From Anaerolineaceae bacterium (lineage in GTDB: Bacteria > Chloroflexota > Anaerolineae > Promineifilales > Promineifilaceae), in assembly GCA_002699125.1 (NCBI GenBank), contig PABI01000049.1:55543-119542 (forward strand): a stretch of DNA of 64,000 nt, written 5' to 3'. The position numbers were made by a program, and so were the translations under genes. Shown here in pieces: positions 8,564 to 16,182 of the stretch; the stretch's first letter is position 1; each line of letters starts with the position of its first letter. The notes beneath the pieces were generated by a model. The model did not search any database. It was not told the DNA's origin and was given only the letters and a program-made list of their open reading frames with translations.

Positions 8564-9892
8564 GCGCAGCGCATTTCGCACAATGAAAAGCGGGGCAAAT
8601 AAAGCACGGGTCATCAATTTGCCGGCAATACGCGTGCGCGAGTCAGTAAAGCAGGCCAGGTAAACGGCCGTACTATAAGAAATCAACGTAGCCACAGCTG
8701 CACCAACGCCACCAAACTGGGGTATCAGGATCAAATTTAAAATAATATTGGCGATTGCGCCTAATCCATGCCGCGTCAGCGAAAAAATTAGCAAATCTTC
8801 AACAATGAGCCATTTACTCAAAATAGGTCCCATAAACATGATGGGGCAGGTCCAAATGTGGATGGCCAGGATGAGGCCTGCTTCGCTGTAGGCATCACTG
8901 TACAGCCACAAGATCAAAAAGTTGGCTGTCAGGCTAACGAAAATGGCAATGGCAATTCCCAACCAGGCCATACTGGTGTAGGCGCGCTGTAAACGTTCCT
9001 GGTAAAGGTTGGCCATTGAGCCTTTGCTGTGGACAATGGCTGGAAAAATGGCGGTTGCTGCCAACGCAGGAATTACATACCAAACCTCTGACAATTTGAC
9101 AGCTGCCGAGTAAATCCCCACCTCTGCTGCGCCTACCAGATTGCCCAGCATGATCTGGTCAATCTTCAAATAGATCAAAGAGCCTGCGGAAGAAATGATA
9201 AGTGGCCAGGATTGGCGCAGCAGTGACCGGGCCAGAGCACCGTTATATTCCCAGGCTGTCACTCGGTACCCACGATAGCGGTATACCAGCCACAAAGCAG
9301 CTGCTTTTCCCGCCTGCTGCAAGACAAAGGCAACACCAAAAGCAGTGAGGGAGGCCTTCGCCACAATCAACCCAATATAAATCAGGCCACCTAATATGAT
9401 AGAAACAGAGCGAGCCGCAGCACTGAATTTATTTTCTACCCGTGATTGAAACCAAAAATCAACCACATTAAATGCATCAAATAGTAAGCTGGCGGAAATA
9501 ATCACAATCAGCCAGCGGCTTGTCACATCAGAAATAAACAAAAAAGCGGCCGCCGCAATTAAACCAATGGCTATTAGCCCACCGCCCAGGCGCAGGACAA
9601 ACACAGTCCCTAGCAGTCGCTGGTGTGTTTCTGGGTGTTTCACCAGATCGCGCGTCACGATGCCATCAAGGCCTAAATAAGATAAAAAACCAAACAGAGC
9701 CACAAAAGAAACGGCGTAATTGTAAATGCCAAATGCCTCCGGCTGAAGATAACGTGCCAGCCAGATTGCCACCACCATCCCTAAAACCAGGTTAAGCCCA
9801 CGCTCCAGCAGCAGCCAGCCAAAACTAAAAAAATAGGCCCAAAGCTTATTGAGCTCCCATTGCTGTGCCAATTGTCTTATTTTTGCGCCCAT
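8561..9892 (-). CDS. Polysaccharide flippase, Wzx/RfbX-like
   Basis: 443 residues with about a dozen hydrophobic segments. The start region (LLLERGLNLVLGMVVAIWLARYLQPEAFGIYNYAVSF, split across the first helices) matches the Polysacc_synt entry where a cytoplasmic helix precedes the AxYLGPxxFG-like motif. It transports lipid-linked oligosaccharide repeats. It is not closely similar to the flippase at 1457-2800. Its stop codon lies inside the 115-bp repeat. One ACGGCCGT lies near its 3' end (8664). Confidence 0.87.
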   Translation of the reverse strand: MGAKIRQLAQQWELNKLWAYFFSFGWLLLERGLNLVLGMVVAIWLARYLQPEAFGIYNYAVSFVALFGFLSYLGLDGIVTRDLVKHPETHQRLLGTVFVLRLGGGLIAIGLIAAAAFLFISDVTSRWLIVIISASLLFDAFNVVDFWFQSRVENKFSAAARSVSIILGGLIYIGLIVAKASLTAFGVAFVLQQAGKAAALWLVYRYRGYRVTAWEYNGALARSLLRQSWPLIISSAGSLIYLKIDQIMLGNLVGAAEVGIYSAAVKLSEVWYVIPALAATAIFPAIVHSKGSMANLYQERLQRAYTSMAWLGIAIAIFVSLTANFLILWLYSDAYSEAGLILAIHIWTCPIMFMGPILSKWLIVEDLLIFSLTRHGLGAIANIILNLILIPQFGGVGAAVATLISYSTAVYLACFTDSRTRIAGKLMTRALFAPLFIVRNALR

Positions 9893-9928
9893 ACGTTAAC
9901 GTTGCATCATCCACTTACGCAGATCGAC

Positions 9929-10006
9929 TGACCTGAATCAAACTTTCTAAACAATAATCTTGTGTATAGCAAGCGGTATTTGTTTAGAACAATACTTTCG
10001 GGTCAG
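9929..10006. repeat. Intergenic long hairpin
   Basis: Outer arms TGACCTGAA / TTCGGGTCA and inner arms TTTCTAAACAA / TTGTTTAGAA form one long imperfect hairpin. It fills most of the gap between the flippase and the epimerase gene. The rest of the gap (9893-10073) holds no gene. Confidence 0.6.
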
Positions 10007-10073
10007 TAACAAGCTTTCTGTTGATAAAGCATCTTTTCTATTGACCTATTGTAAGAGTCAGGGGAATGGCTGG

Positions 10074-10997
10074 CTACTCATTTTGGAGATTTGTCTGAAA
10101 CCACCCCCAGGTTTGCGCCAGGCCATCGGCTAGCGGCGTGGTGGGCTGCCAGCCCAGCAGTTTGGCCGCTTTGGCAACGGCCGCATAATTTTCCACAATG
10201 TCCCCCACCCGCCGCTCAGCATGGGTCAGCGCAATCGACTGCTGTGTCACCTGGGCAATTTGCTCCGTGAGTTCCAGGATGCTTGTTTCCGTGCCCGTGG
10301 CGATTTGGAACAGCTCGCCGCTAATGTCGCTCTCCAACCCCAGCTGAATGGCGCGGCACAGATCCCCCACAAAAATAAAATCGCGTGTCTGCTGGCCGTC
10401 GCCGTGAATGGTGAGCGGCCGTTTGGCCAAAATTGCCTTGAAAAATTGGGCCACTACCCCTTGGGTGTGGCCGCTGAACGGTCCATATAGATTGGCGAAG
10501 CGCAAAATAATCGTGCCCAGGCCCCACGAACCGTGATACGCCAGACAATACCCTTCCCCCGCCAGCTTGCTGGCACCGTAGGGCGAGATGGGCAGGGGGG
10601 CCTGTTCCTCGTGGGCCGGGGGCAGCTGGCGGCCCAAGGGCGCATTGGACGAGGCAAACACAAAGCGCGGCACCTCGGCCTGGCGGCACGCTTCCAGCAA
10701 GTTGAGCGTTCCCAGCACGTTTTGCCGGCAGTCATAAAATGGATCGGCTACAGAATCAGGTACGCTGGTTTGTGCCGCCAGATGGATCACACCGTCTACA
10801 TCGTGCACGGCCGTTTCCACCACAGCTCGATTCAAAATGTCCCCTTCCACCAGCTCAATAGCCAACCCGGCCAAATACGTGCGCTGGCCGGTCGCAAAAT
10901 TGTCCAGAACGCGGATGGCATACCCTTCAACCAGCAGCCGTCGCACCAAATTGGCCCCAATAAAACCCGCGCCACCTGTAATTAATACCTTCTTCAT
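10074..10997 (-). CDS. NAD-dependent sugar epimerase/dehydratase (GalE/WbpP-like SDR)
   Basis: 307 residues, typical for extended SDR nucleotide-sugar epimerases. The NAD site is at the N-terminus (TGGAGFIGANLVRRL). HLAAQTSVPDSV follows near residue 72. The catalytic pair is YGASK near residue 140. RFANLYGP and GDGQQTRDFIFVGD are typical of UDP-hexose or UDP-HexNAc 4-epimerases. It stands divergent to a nucleotide-sugar dehydrogenase; together they resemble the WbpP/WbpO or WbpA type of precursor supply for surface polysaccharide. The exact sugar cannot be told from sequence alone. Confidence 0.88.
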   Translation of the reverse strand: MKKVLITGGAGFIGANLVRRLLVEGYAIRVLDNFATGQRTYLAGLAIELVEGDILNRAVVETAVHDVDGVIHLAAQTSVPDSVADPFYDCRQNVLGTLNLLEACRQAEVPRFVFASSNAPLGRQLPPAHEEQAPLPISPYGASKLAGEGYCLAYHGSWGLGTIILRFANLYGPFSGHTQGVVAQFFKAILAKRPLTIHGDGQQTRDFIFVGDLCRAIQLGLESDISGELFQIATGTETSILELTEQIAQVTQQSIALTHAERRVGDIVENYAAVAKAAKLLGWQPTTPLADGLAQTWGWFQTNLQNE

Positions 10998-11083
10998 CTG
11001 GTTTAACCTTTTGCTCGCTTATACTGGTATCCGCCGCCGCAATTTGGCCGCCCTGGTACTCAATCTATAGCCGAAACGATGTC

Positions 11084-11112
11084 TTGAACCAAACGGTTAT
11101 TATCGCTATACT
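11084..11112 (+). promoter_or_regulatory. Sigma-70-type promoter of the nucleotide-sugar dehydrogenase
   Basis: TTGAAC at 11084-11089 and TATACT at 11107-11112 are separated by exactly 17 nt. The pair lies 39 nt before the chosen ATG and an AAGGAAG ribosome site follows at about 11133. This is the best promoter match seen in the window. Confidence 0.65.
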
Positions 11113-11151
11113 CCATTCACTCACGTGCATATAAGGAAGATAATTAATCAA

Positions 11152-12462
11152 ATGGAAAGAAAAGATCAACTATTGCAAAAAATTAATAAACACCAAGCTA
11201 GAATTGGCGTGGTTGGTTTAGGTTATGTTGGTTTACCGTTAGTTGTGGCCTTTGCCCGGGCGGGCTTCTGCGTTGTTGGCGTCGATGTGGACCCGGACAA
11301 AATAGCGCAGCTGCGGCAGGGACAAAGCTACATTGCCGATGTGCCCGCGGCCCAGATTGCCCCGCTGGTGGCCAACGGCCGTTTCCAACCCACCACCGAC
11401 TATAACCAGCTGGCCGACACCGACGCCATCTCCATTTGCGTGCCCACGCCGCTGCGCAAAACCAAAGACCCGGACATCTCCTACATCATCGACGCCGCCG
11501 AAAATATCTCACGTATCGGCGCGACGGGCAAGCTGGTGGTCCTGGAATCTACTACCTACCCCGGCACCACCGAAGAGGTCATTCTGCCCCGGCTCATTCA
11601 CAACGGCGATAGGGTGGGGACCGATTTTTTCCTCGCCTTCTCGCCGGAGCGCATCGATCCCGGCCGCACCGATTTTACCGTGTACAACACGCCTAAAGTG
11701 ATTGGTGGCATGACGCCTGCCTGCCAGGAAACGGCCGTTGCGCTTTATGGCACCATCGTGGCCCAACCCGTGCCCGTCTCCAGCACCGCCGCTGCCGAAA
11801 TGGTGAAGCTGCTGGAAAACACCTTCCGCGCCGTCAACATCGGTCTGGTTAATGAGATGGCCCTCATGTGCGACCGGTTGGGCTTGAACGTCTGGGAAGT
11901 GGTCCAGGCCGCCGCCACCAAGCCGTATGGTTTCATGCCTTTTTACCCCGGCCCCGGACTGGGTGGCCACTGCATCCCCATCGATCCGCATTATCTGAGC
12001 TGGAAGCTGCGCACGCTTAACTACACCGCCCGCTTCATCGAGCTGGCCGCTGAGGTGAACAGCGCCATGCCCGCCTACGTCGTCAGCAAGATTGCCGCTG
12101 GACTGAATGAGTTCCGCAAAGCGGTCAACGGCAGCCGGGTGCTGCTGCTGGGTGTGGCTTACAAGCCCAACGTCGCCGACGTGCGTGAAAGCCCGGCACT
12201 GGACATCATCCATCTGCTGCAAGCCCAGGGCGCAGCAATTAGCTACCACGATCCGCATGTTCCCGAACTAACGCTGGATGATTTCACCGCTGAATCCATT
12301 CCGCTCACGGCCGTTGCCCTACAGCAGGCCGATTGCGTGGTTATCGTCACCGATCACGCCGCCTTCGACTGGCCGCTCATCGCCCAACACGCCCCGCTCA
12401 TCGTCGATACCCGCAACGCGCTAAAGGCTGCTGCGGTGAACGGCCGTTTGCTGACGCTTTAA
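11152..12462 (+). CDS. Nucleotide sugar dehydrogenase (UDP-GlcNAc 6-dehydrogenase, WbpA/WecC-like)
   Basis: 436 residues from the ATG at 11152; an in-frame GTG 27 nt earlier lies before the ribosome site and is less likely. The NAD motif is GVVGLGYVGLPLVVAFARAG. STTYPGTTEE and AFSPERIDPG are family signatures. The catalytic cysteine is in GLGGHCIPIDPHYLSW (about residue 274). C-terminal VLLLGVAYKPNVADVRESPA belongs to the second Rossmann domain. The GGHCIPIDP form points to UDP-HexNAc dehydrogenases rather than UDP-glucose dehydrogenase. Four ACGGCCGT copies lie inside. Its TAA is the first part of the following palindrome. Confidence 0.92.
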   Translation: MERKDQLLQKINKHQARIGVVGLGYVGLPLVVAFARAGFCVVGVDVDPDKIAQLRQGQSYIADVPAAQIAPLVANGRFQPTTDYNQLADTDAISICVPTPLRKTKDPDISYIIDAAENISRIGATGKLVVLESTTYPGTTEEVILPRLIHNGDRVGTDFFLAFSPERIDPGRTDFTVYNTPKVIGGMTPACQETAVALYGTIVAQPVPVSSTAAAEMVKLLENTFRAVNIGLVNEMALMCDRLGLNVWEVVQAAATKPYGFMPFYPGPGLGGHCIPIDPHYLSWKLRTLNYTARFIELAAEVNSAMPAYVVSKIAAGLNEFRKAVNGSRVLLLGVAYKPNVADVRESPALDIIHLLQAQGAAISYHDPHVPELTLDDFTAESIPLTAVALQQADCVVIVTDHAAFDWPLIAQHAPLIVDTRNALKAAAVNGRLLTL

Positions 12463-12519
12463 CCGCGGAGAACGCGGAGGGAATAAAAATCTCTGCGTCC
12501 TCTGCGCTCTCCGCGGTTA
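12460..12519. repeat. CCGCGGAGA-type inverted repeat supplying two stop codons
   Basis: The arms TAACCGCGGAGA / CTCTCCGCGGTTA enclose purine-rich and CTCTGCG-rich halves. The left TAA ends the dehydrogenase and the right TTA is the stop of the converging methyltransferase. Related copies lie at 41900, 45237 and 55369, and as fragments inside 42905-42966 and 43071-43130. Confidence 0.85.
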
Positions 12520-13950
12520 TTCGGTCTCTAGTCTCCAGTCTCTAGTTTTTCGCAGGCCGCGTGGGTAATGATTTTTAAGACGGCCGTTCACCCGCTTGCC
12601 CCAGCCCAACACAAAACCATCCACCGCCACCGGCAGCCAGCCGTCTGGCCCGGCGTTGGGCACATCCAGCCCTTGCCAGTAAGCGGCGATTTCGTCGGAA
12701 TCGGCGGCGAAATTAACCATGTCTGCCGCGTCCTCCGGCGTGAGCGCCAGCGCCAGAGCGTGATCGGGCCGGAAATACCCCTTGCGAATCTCGCCCAGCA
12801 GCAGCCCGTAGCGAATCAGATGCAGCCTGCCCGTTTCCAGGGCCATTTCCGGCAGCAGGTAGAGACGGCCGTTTACCAACAGCAACCGCTCTTCTGCCAC
12901 TTCCATCCGCAAAAATTCTTGGGCAAAAGCCCACCAGACAGCCAACTCTTTTTTGCCAGGCCGGTGAAACTCGAAGGATTTGCCAAACGCTTGGGGTTTG
13001 CCGTCGTCCATACGCTGCATCACGGCGATAAAGTGCCCCTCGCCAGGAAATTGGTGTGGCCAGAGGCGTACGCTTTTTTGCAGTGTTTCGTCCGCCAGCG
13101 CATCATCCACCCATGACGGCCGTCCCGCACTAAATCCGGCAAAGCGGGGTGGGTCGATGAGCGCAAATTGGGGAAAGTCGCGCAAAAATTGGGCAGTCAC
13201 CGCTTCATCCTCTTCTGGTGAGAAGGTGCAGGTAGCGTAGACCAGCCGCCCGCCCGGTTTTACCAGTTCGGCCGCGGTATGCAGAACGGCCGTTTGCCGC
13301 CGTGAACAAGCCAGCACCATCGCCTCGCTCCATTCAAACGATCCGTGTTTATCCGCAAACAACAGTTTGCGCAACATGCCCTCACCGGAGCAGGGTGCAT
13401 CCACCAAAACCCGGTCAAAAATTGGGCCAAACTGTGTGGCCAACTGCGCCGGCTCGGCGCTGGTGATAAGCGTGTTGTCTGCTCCCCAGCGCGTCATGTT
13501 TTCCGCCAGCAGCCGGGCACGGCCGGTGTGGATGTCGTTGGCCAGCAGCAGGCCGCTGCCCTGCATCTGCGCCGCCAGATGAGTGGTTTTGCCGCCGGGC
13601 GCGGCGGCAAAATCCAGCACCAGTTCGCCCGGCTGTGCCGCCACCAATCCACCCACCACCATCGCCGATGGCTCCTGCAAATAATACAAACCGGCTGCGT
13701 GGTAGGGGTGGCTGCCCGGCTTGCTGCCATCGGTCACCAAAAATCCGGCCGGTTCGTGTGCCCCCACCGCTTTCAGCGCAAACGGCGAAAGAATGTTAAA
13801 ATCGGCCACGCTCAGCTTCAGCGTGTTCACCCGCAGCCCGACGGCCGGCGGCTCGCTGTAGCTTTGCTTAAATTGAGCAAATTCATCCCCCAACAGCCTG
13901 GCCATCTTGGCCAGAAAGTCAGGCGGTGGCGTTTTTTGAGTTATTGACAT
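12517..13950 (-). CDS. RsmF/NSUN-like RNA (cytosine-C5)-methyltransferase
   Basis: 477 residues from the ATG at 13948-13950 (the longer frame starts at TTG). The class I motif is LDFAAAPGGKTTHLAAQM. The catalytic pair is seen as motif IV DAPCSGEGMLRK and motif VI VYATCTFSPEEDE, the two-cysteine arrangement of m5C enzymes. The C-terminal part resembles the RsmF_methylt_CI/PUA-like end, finishing in KNHYPRGLR. Size agrees with RsmF. The last residues (KTRDWRLETE) are encoded by a CTCTAGTCTCCAG repeat and are probably not functional. It diverges from the Tgt gene by about 107 nt. Target base is inferred. Confidence 0.88.
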   Translation of the reverse strand: MSITQKTPPPDFLAKMARLLGDEFAQFKQSYSEPPAVGLRVNTLKLSVADFNILSPFALKAVGAHEPAGFLVTDGSKPGSHPYHAAGLYYLQEPSAMVVGGLVAAQPGELVLDFAAAPGGKTTHLAAQMQGSGLLLANDIHTGRARLLAENMTRWGADNTLITSAEPAQLATQFGPIFDRVLVDAPCSGEGMLRKLLFADKHGSFEWSEAMVLACSRRQTAVLHTAAELVKPGGRLVYATCTFSPEEDEAVTAQFLRDFPQFALIDPPRFAGFSAGRPSWVDDALADETLQKSVRLWPHQFPGEGHFIAVMQRMDDGKPQAFGKSFEFHRPGKKELAVWWAFAQEFLRMEVAEERLLLVNGRLYLLPEMALETGRLHLIRYGLLLGEIRKGYFRPDHALALALTPEDAADMVNFAADSDEIAAYWQGLDVPNAGPDGWLPVAVDGFVLGWGKRVNGRLKNHYPRGLRKTRDWRLETE

Positions 13951-14057
13951 AAAATTAATGTGTATTGGAAATAACGTTATGTCATGCAAAGGCGTCAAGA
14001 TTTTTCTCTTTTGCGACTTTGCGTGAGACTTCTTAATTTCCGATATTTTCTACTTGT

Positions 14058-15158
14058 ATGCTTTCCGAACTAAAACTACCACACGGAACCCTTCAACTAC
14101 CTGTTTTCCTCCCCGACGGCACCCAGGGCGTGGTGCGCACATTGGACGCCCGCGATTTGGCCGAGGCGCAGATTCAGGCGGTGCAGATGAACGTGTTTCA
14201 CTTGATGCAGCGCCCTGGTTCCTCAACCATTCAGGCGCTGGGTGGCCTCCACCAGATGGCCGGCTGGGACCGGCCCATCTTCACCGATTCCGGCGGTTTT
14301 CAAGTCTATTCACTTTTGCGCCAAAACGCGAAAAGCGGTTCGATTAACGACAAAGGAGCCACGTTCCGTCCCGAAGGCTCTGACCGCAAATTTAACCTGA
14401 CGCCGGAAAAAAGCGTCCAGCTCCAGCTGAGCTACGGCTCCGACGTGGTGATTTGCCTCGATGACTGCACCCACGTAGACGATCCGCTGGCCGAGCAGGA
14501 AAAATCGGTGGCGCGCACGGTGCAGTGGGCGGCGCGCTGCAAGGCCGAGTTTGACAAGATTGCGGGGCAGCGGGAATTGGCGGACGAGGAACGGCCGTAT
14601 CTCATCGCCGTGGTTCAGGGTGGGGCAGAACGCCATCTGCGCCGCCAGTGTGCCGAGCAGCTGCTGGAAATTGGCTTTGATGGCTACGGCTACGGCGGCT
14701 GGCCGCTCGATGCCGACAAAAATCTACTCACCGACATGCTGGCTTACACGCGCGAACTCATCCCCAATCAGTTTACCCTGCACGCCCTGGGCGTAGGCCA
14801 TCCGGCCAACGTTGCCGTCAGTGCGCGGCTGGGCTACAACATTTTCGACAGCACCATGCCCACGCGCGATGCGCGACACGGCCGTCTCATGATTTTCACG
14901 ACCGATCCGCGCACCAGCCAGCTGGATAATGCGGGTGACTTTTTCCGCTACATTTACATTAAAGACAAAAAACACGTCAAAACCAGCCTGCCGCTTTCCG
15001 AATTTTGCGACTGCTTTACCTGCACCCGCTACAGCCTGGGCTACCTGCACCATCTGCATAATCTGAACGATGTCCTTTACCAGCGGCTGGCCACGCTGCA
15101 CAATCTGCGCTTCATGACCCAGCTCATGCAAAACCTGCGTCGAGAAGGGGGGAAATAG
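14058..15158 (+). CDS. tgt: tRNA-guanine transglycosylase (divergent)
   Basis: 366 residues, normal for bacterial Tgt, which exchanges guanine 34 for a queuosine precursor. Seen: an entry loop LPDGTQGVVRTL, the TDSGGFQVYSL site (Asp that binds the base), VICLDDCTHVDDP, AVVQGG, and the nucleophile Asp in NIFDSTMPTRDARHG. The zinc site is CDCFTCTRYSLGYLHHL. The odd part is the base-covering loop. It normally reads about GGLAVGE in bacterial enzymes and here reads GGWPLDAD. The base accepted may therefore differ, or the enzyme is a paralogue. It is followed by a hairpin and the 16S methyltransferase gene. Confidence 0.87.
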   Translation: MLSELKLPHGTLQLPVFLPDGTQGVVRTLDARDLAEAQIQAVQMNVFHLMQRPGSSTIQALGGLHQMAGWDRPIFTDSGGFQVYSLLRQNAKSGSINDKGATFRPEGSDRKFNLTPEKSVQLQLSYGSDVVICLDDCTHVDDPLAEQEKSVARTVQWAARCKAEFDKIAGQRELADEERPYLIAVVQGGAERHLRRQCAEQLLEIGFDGYGYGGWPLDADKNLLTDMLAYTRELIPNQFTLHALGVGHPANVAVSARLGYNIFDSTMPTRDARHGRLMIFTTDPRTSQLDNAGDFFRYIYIKDKKHVKTSLPLSEFCDCFTCTRYSLGYLHHLHNLNDVLYQRLATLHNLRFMTQLMQNLRREGGK

Positions 15159-15221
15159 GACGCTGATCGGCCTGATTACCCTGATCTTTTTTATCAGGTA
15201 GATCAGGGTAATCTGCGTCCC
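15158..15221. repeat. Intergenic inverted repeat (TACCCTGATC type)
   Basis: ATTACCCTGATC and GATCAGGGTAAT form a hairpin with outer arms GGACGCTGAT / TCTGCGTCC. It follows the Tgt stop directly and precedes the next ATG by under 20 nt. It may attenuate or stabilise the transcript. Confidence 0.7.
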
Positions 15222-15238
15222 ATTGTTTTTTGATAGCT

Positions 15239-16069
15239 ATGTCTGATGAAATGCTGGAAACGTTGACGCAACAGGTTTTGCGGGGGGCAAAGTATCGTGA
15301 GATTGCTCCGGCGCTGGTGCGGCGCATTGGGGCGCAGGAGCTGGCCAAGCGTCGCTCGCTTAAAGAGGCGGTGAAGGCGACCAAAAACAAGCTGCATCAG
15401 GTGGGCGGCGCTTACCAGCCGGGCCGGATTGATTATGAAAAAGGGTTAGAAATGCTGCGCGAAACGGCTACTTCGACTTCGCTCAGCACAGGCGTCTCCT
15501 CACCCCACTTCCGCGCCATTTGCCACAGCATGATGCAAGCCCACGCCTCCACCCGTGAACGCCTGCCCATCCTGGATGAGTTCTACCAAACCACGCTGGC
15601 CGACCTCCCCCCCATCCGCACCGTCCTGGATTTAGCCTGCGGGCTGAATCCGCTGGCCTACCCCTGGCTGCCTTTGCCGCCAGATGTGCAGTACACGGCC
15701 GTAGACATCTACGGCGATATGCTGGACTTCATTCAACAATTTTTTGCCCTTGCGGGGGTGAACGGCCGTACTGAGCAGCGGGACATCATTGGCAATCCCC
15801 CCACGGAACCGGCTGATCTCATTTTGCTGCTCAAAACGCTGCCCTGCCTGGAGCAGGTAGACAAAACGGCCGCTGCTAACCTGATCGATGCGTTAAACGG
15901 CCGTTTCCTGCTCATCAGCTACCCGGCGCAAAGTCTGGGCGGACGCAGCAAAGGCATGGTGGAGAACTACACCACGCAGTTTGAGGCGTTGGCCGACGGC
16001 CGTTCCTGGCAGGTGCAGAAGTTTGAATTCGTTACCGAGCTCGCGTTTTTGGTTACAACCGACTCTTAA
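15239..16069 (+). CDS. 16S rRNA methyltransferase of the ArmA/RmtB/FmrO family
   Basis: 276 residues from the ATG at 15239 (the longer frame starts at TTG); no clear ribosome site. The order of blocks follows ArmA/RmtB closely. SLKEAVKATKNKLHQVGGAY matches the helical N-terminal rRNA-binding domain. HASTRERLPILDEFY and VLDLACGLNPLAYPW match the SAM site (family form DxGCGxNPL). LLLKTLPCLEQ and SYPAQSLGGRSKGMVENY match the late motifs. Known members methylate N7 of G1405 in 16S rRNA and give resistance to 4,6-disubstituted aminoglycosides. A ~15-residue insert near residues 77-93 comes from a dispersed repeat. The stop codon is the first base triplet of the 115-bp repeat. Confidence 0.85.
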   Translation: MSDEMLETLTQQVLRGAKYREIAPALVRRIGAQELAKRRSLKEAVKATKNKLHQVGGAYQPGRIDYEKGLEMLRETATSTSLSTGVSSPHFRAICHSMMQAHASTRERLPILDEFYQTTLADLPPIRTVLDLACGLNPLAYPWLPLPPDVQYTAVDIYGDMLDFIQQFFALAGVNGRTEQRDIIGNPPTEPADLILLLKTLPCLEQVDKTAAANLIDALNGRFLLISYPAQSLGGRSKGMVENYTTQFEALADGRSWQVQKFEFVTELAFLVTTDS

Positions 16070-16182
16070 GTGGAGAACGGAAAGTAACTTTAAAACAAAT
16101 GCCAAGATATGCTTCCGTTCTCCTTATAAGTAAATGCCTTTTGGCCTTTGGTTTTTTAAGCAACTTTCCGGCATTTACTTAA
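16067..16182. repeat. 115-bp double stem-loop repeat, copy 2 (inverted)
   Basis: Reverse-complement copy of 8448-8563. It starts with the TAA stop of the 16S methyltransferase and ends with the TTA that is the stop of the converging flavodoxin-fusion gene. It thus separates two convergent genes and closes both frames. The same two stems are present as in copy 1. Confidence 0.9.

Noticed and set aside
11509..12258. 249-codon minus-strand frame inside the nucleotide-sugar dehydrogenase
   Set aside because: The plus strand carries the full dehydrogenase with catalytic Cys; the minus frame is a GC-rich shadow.
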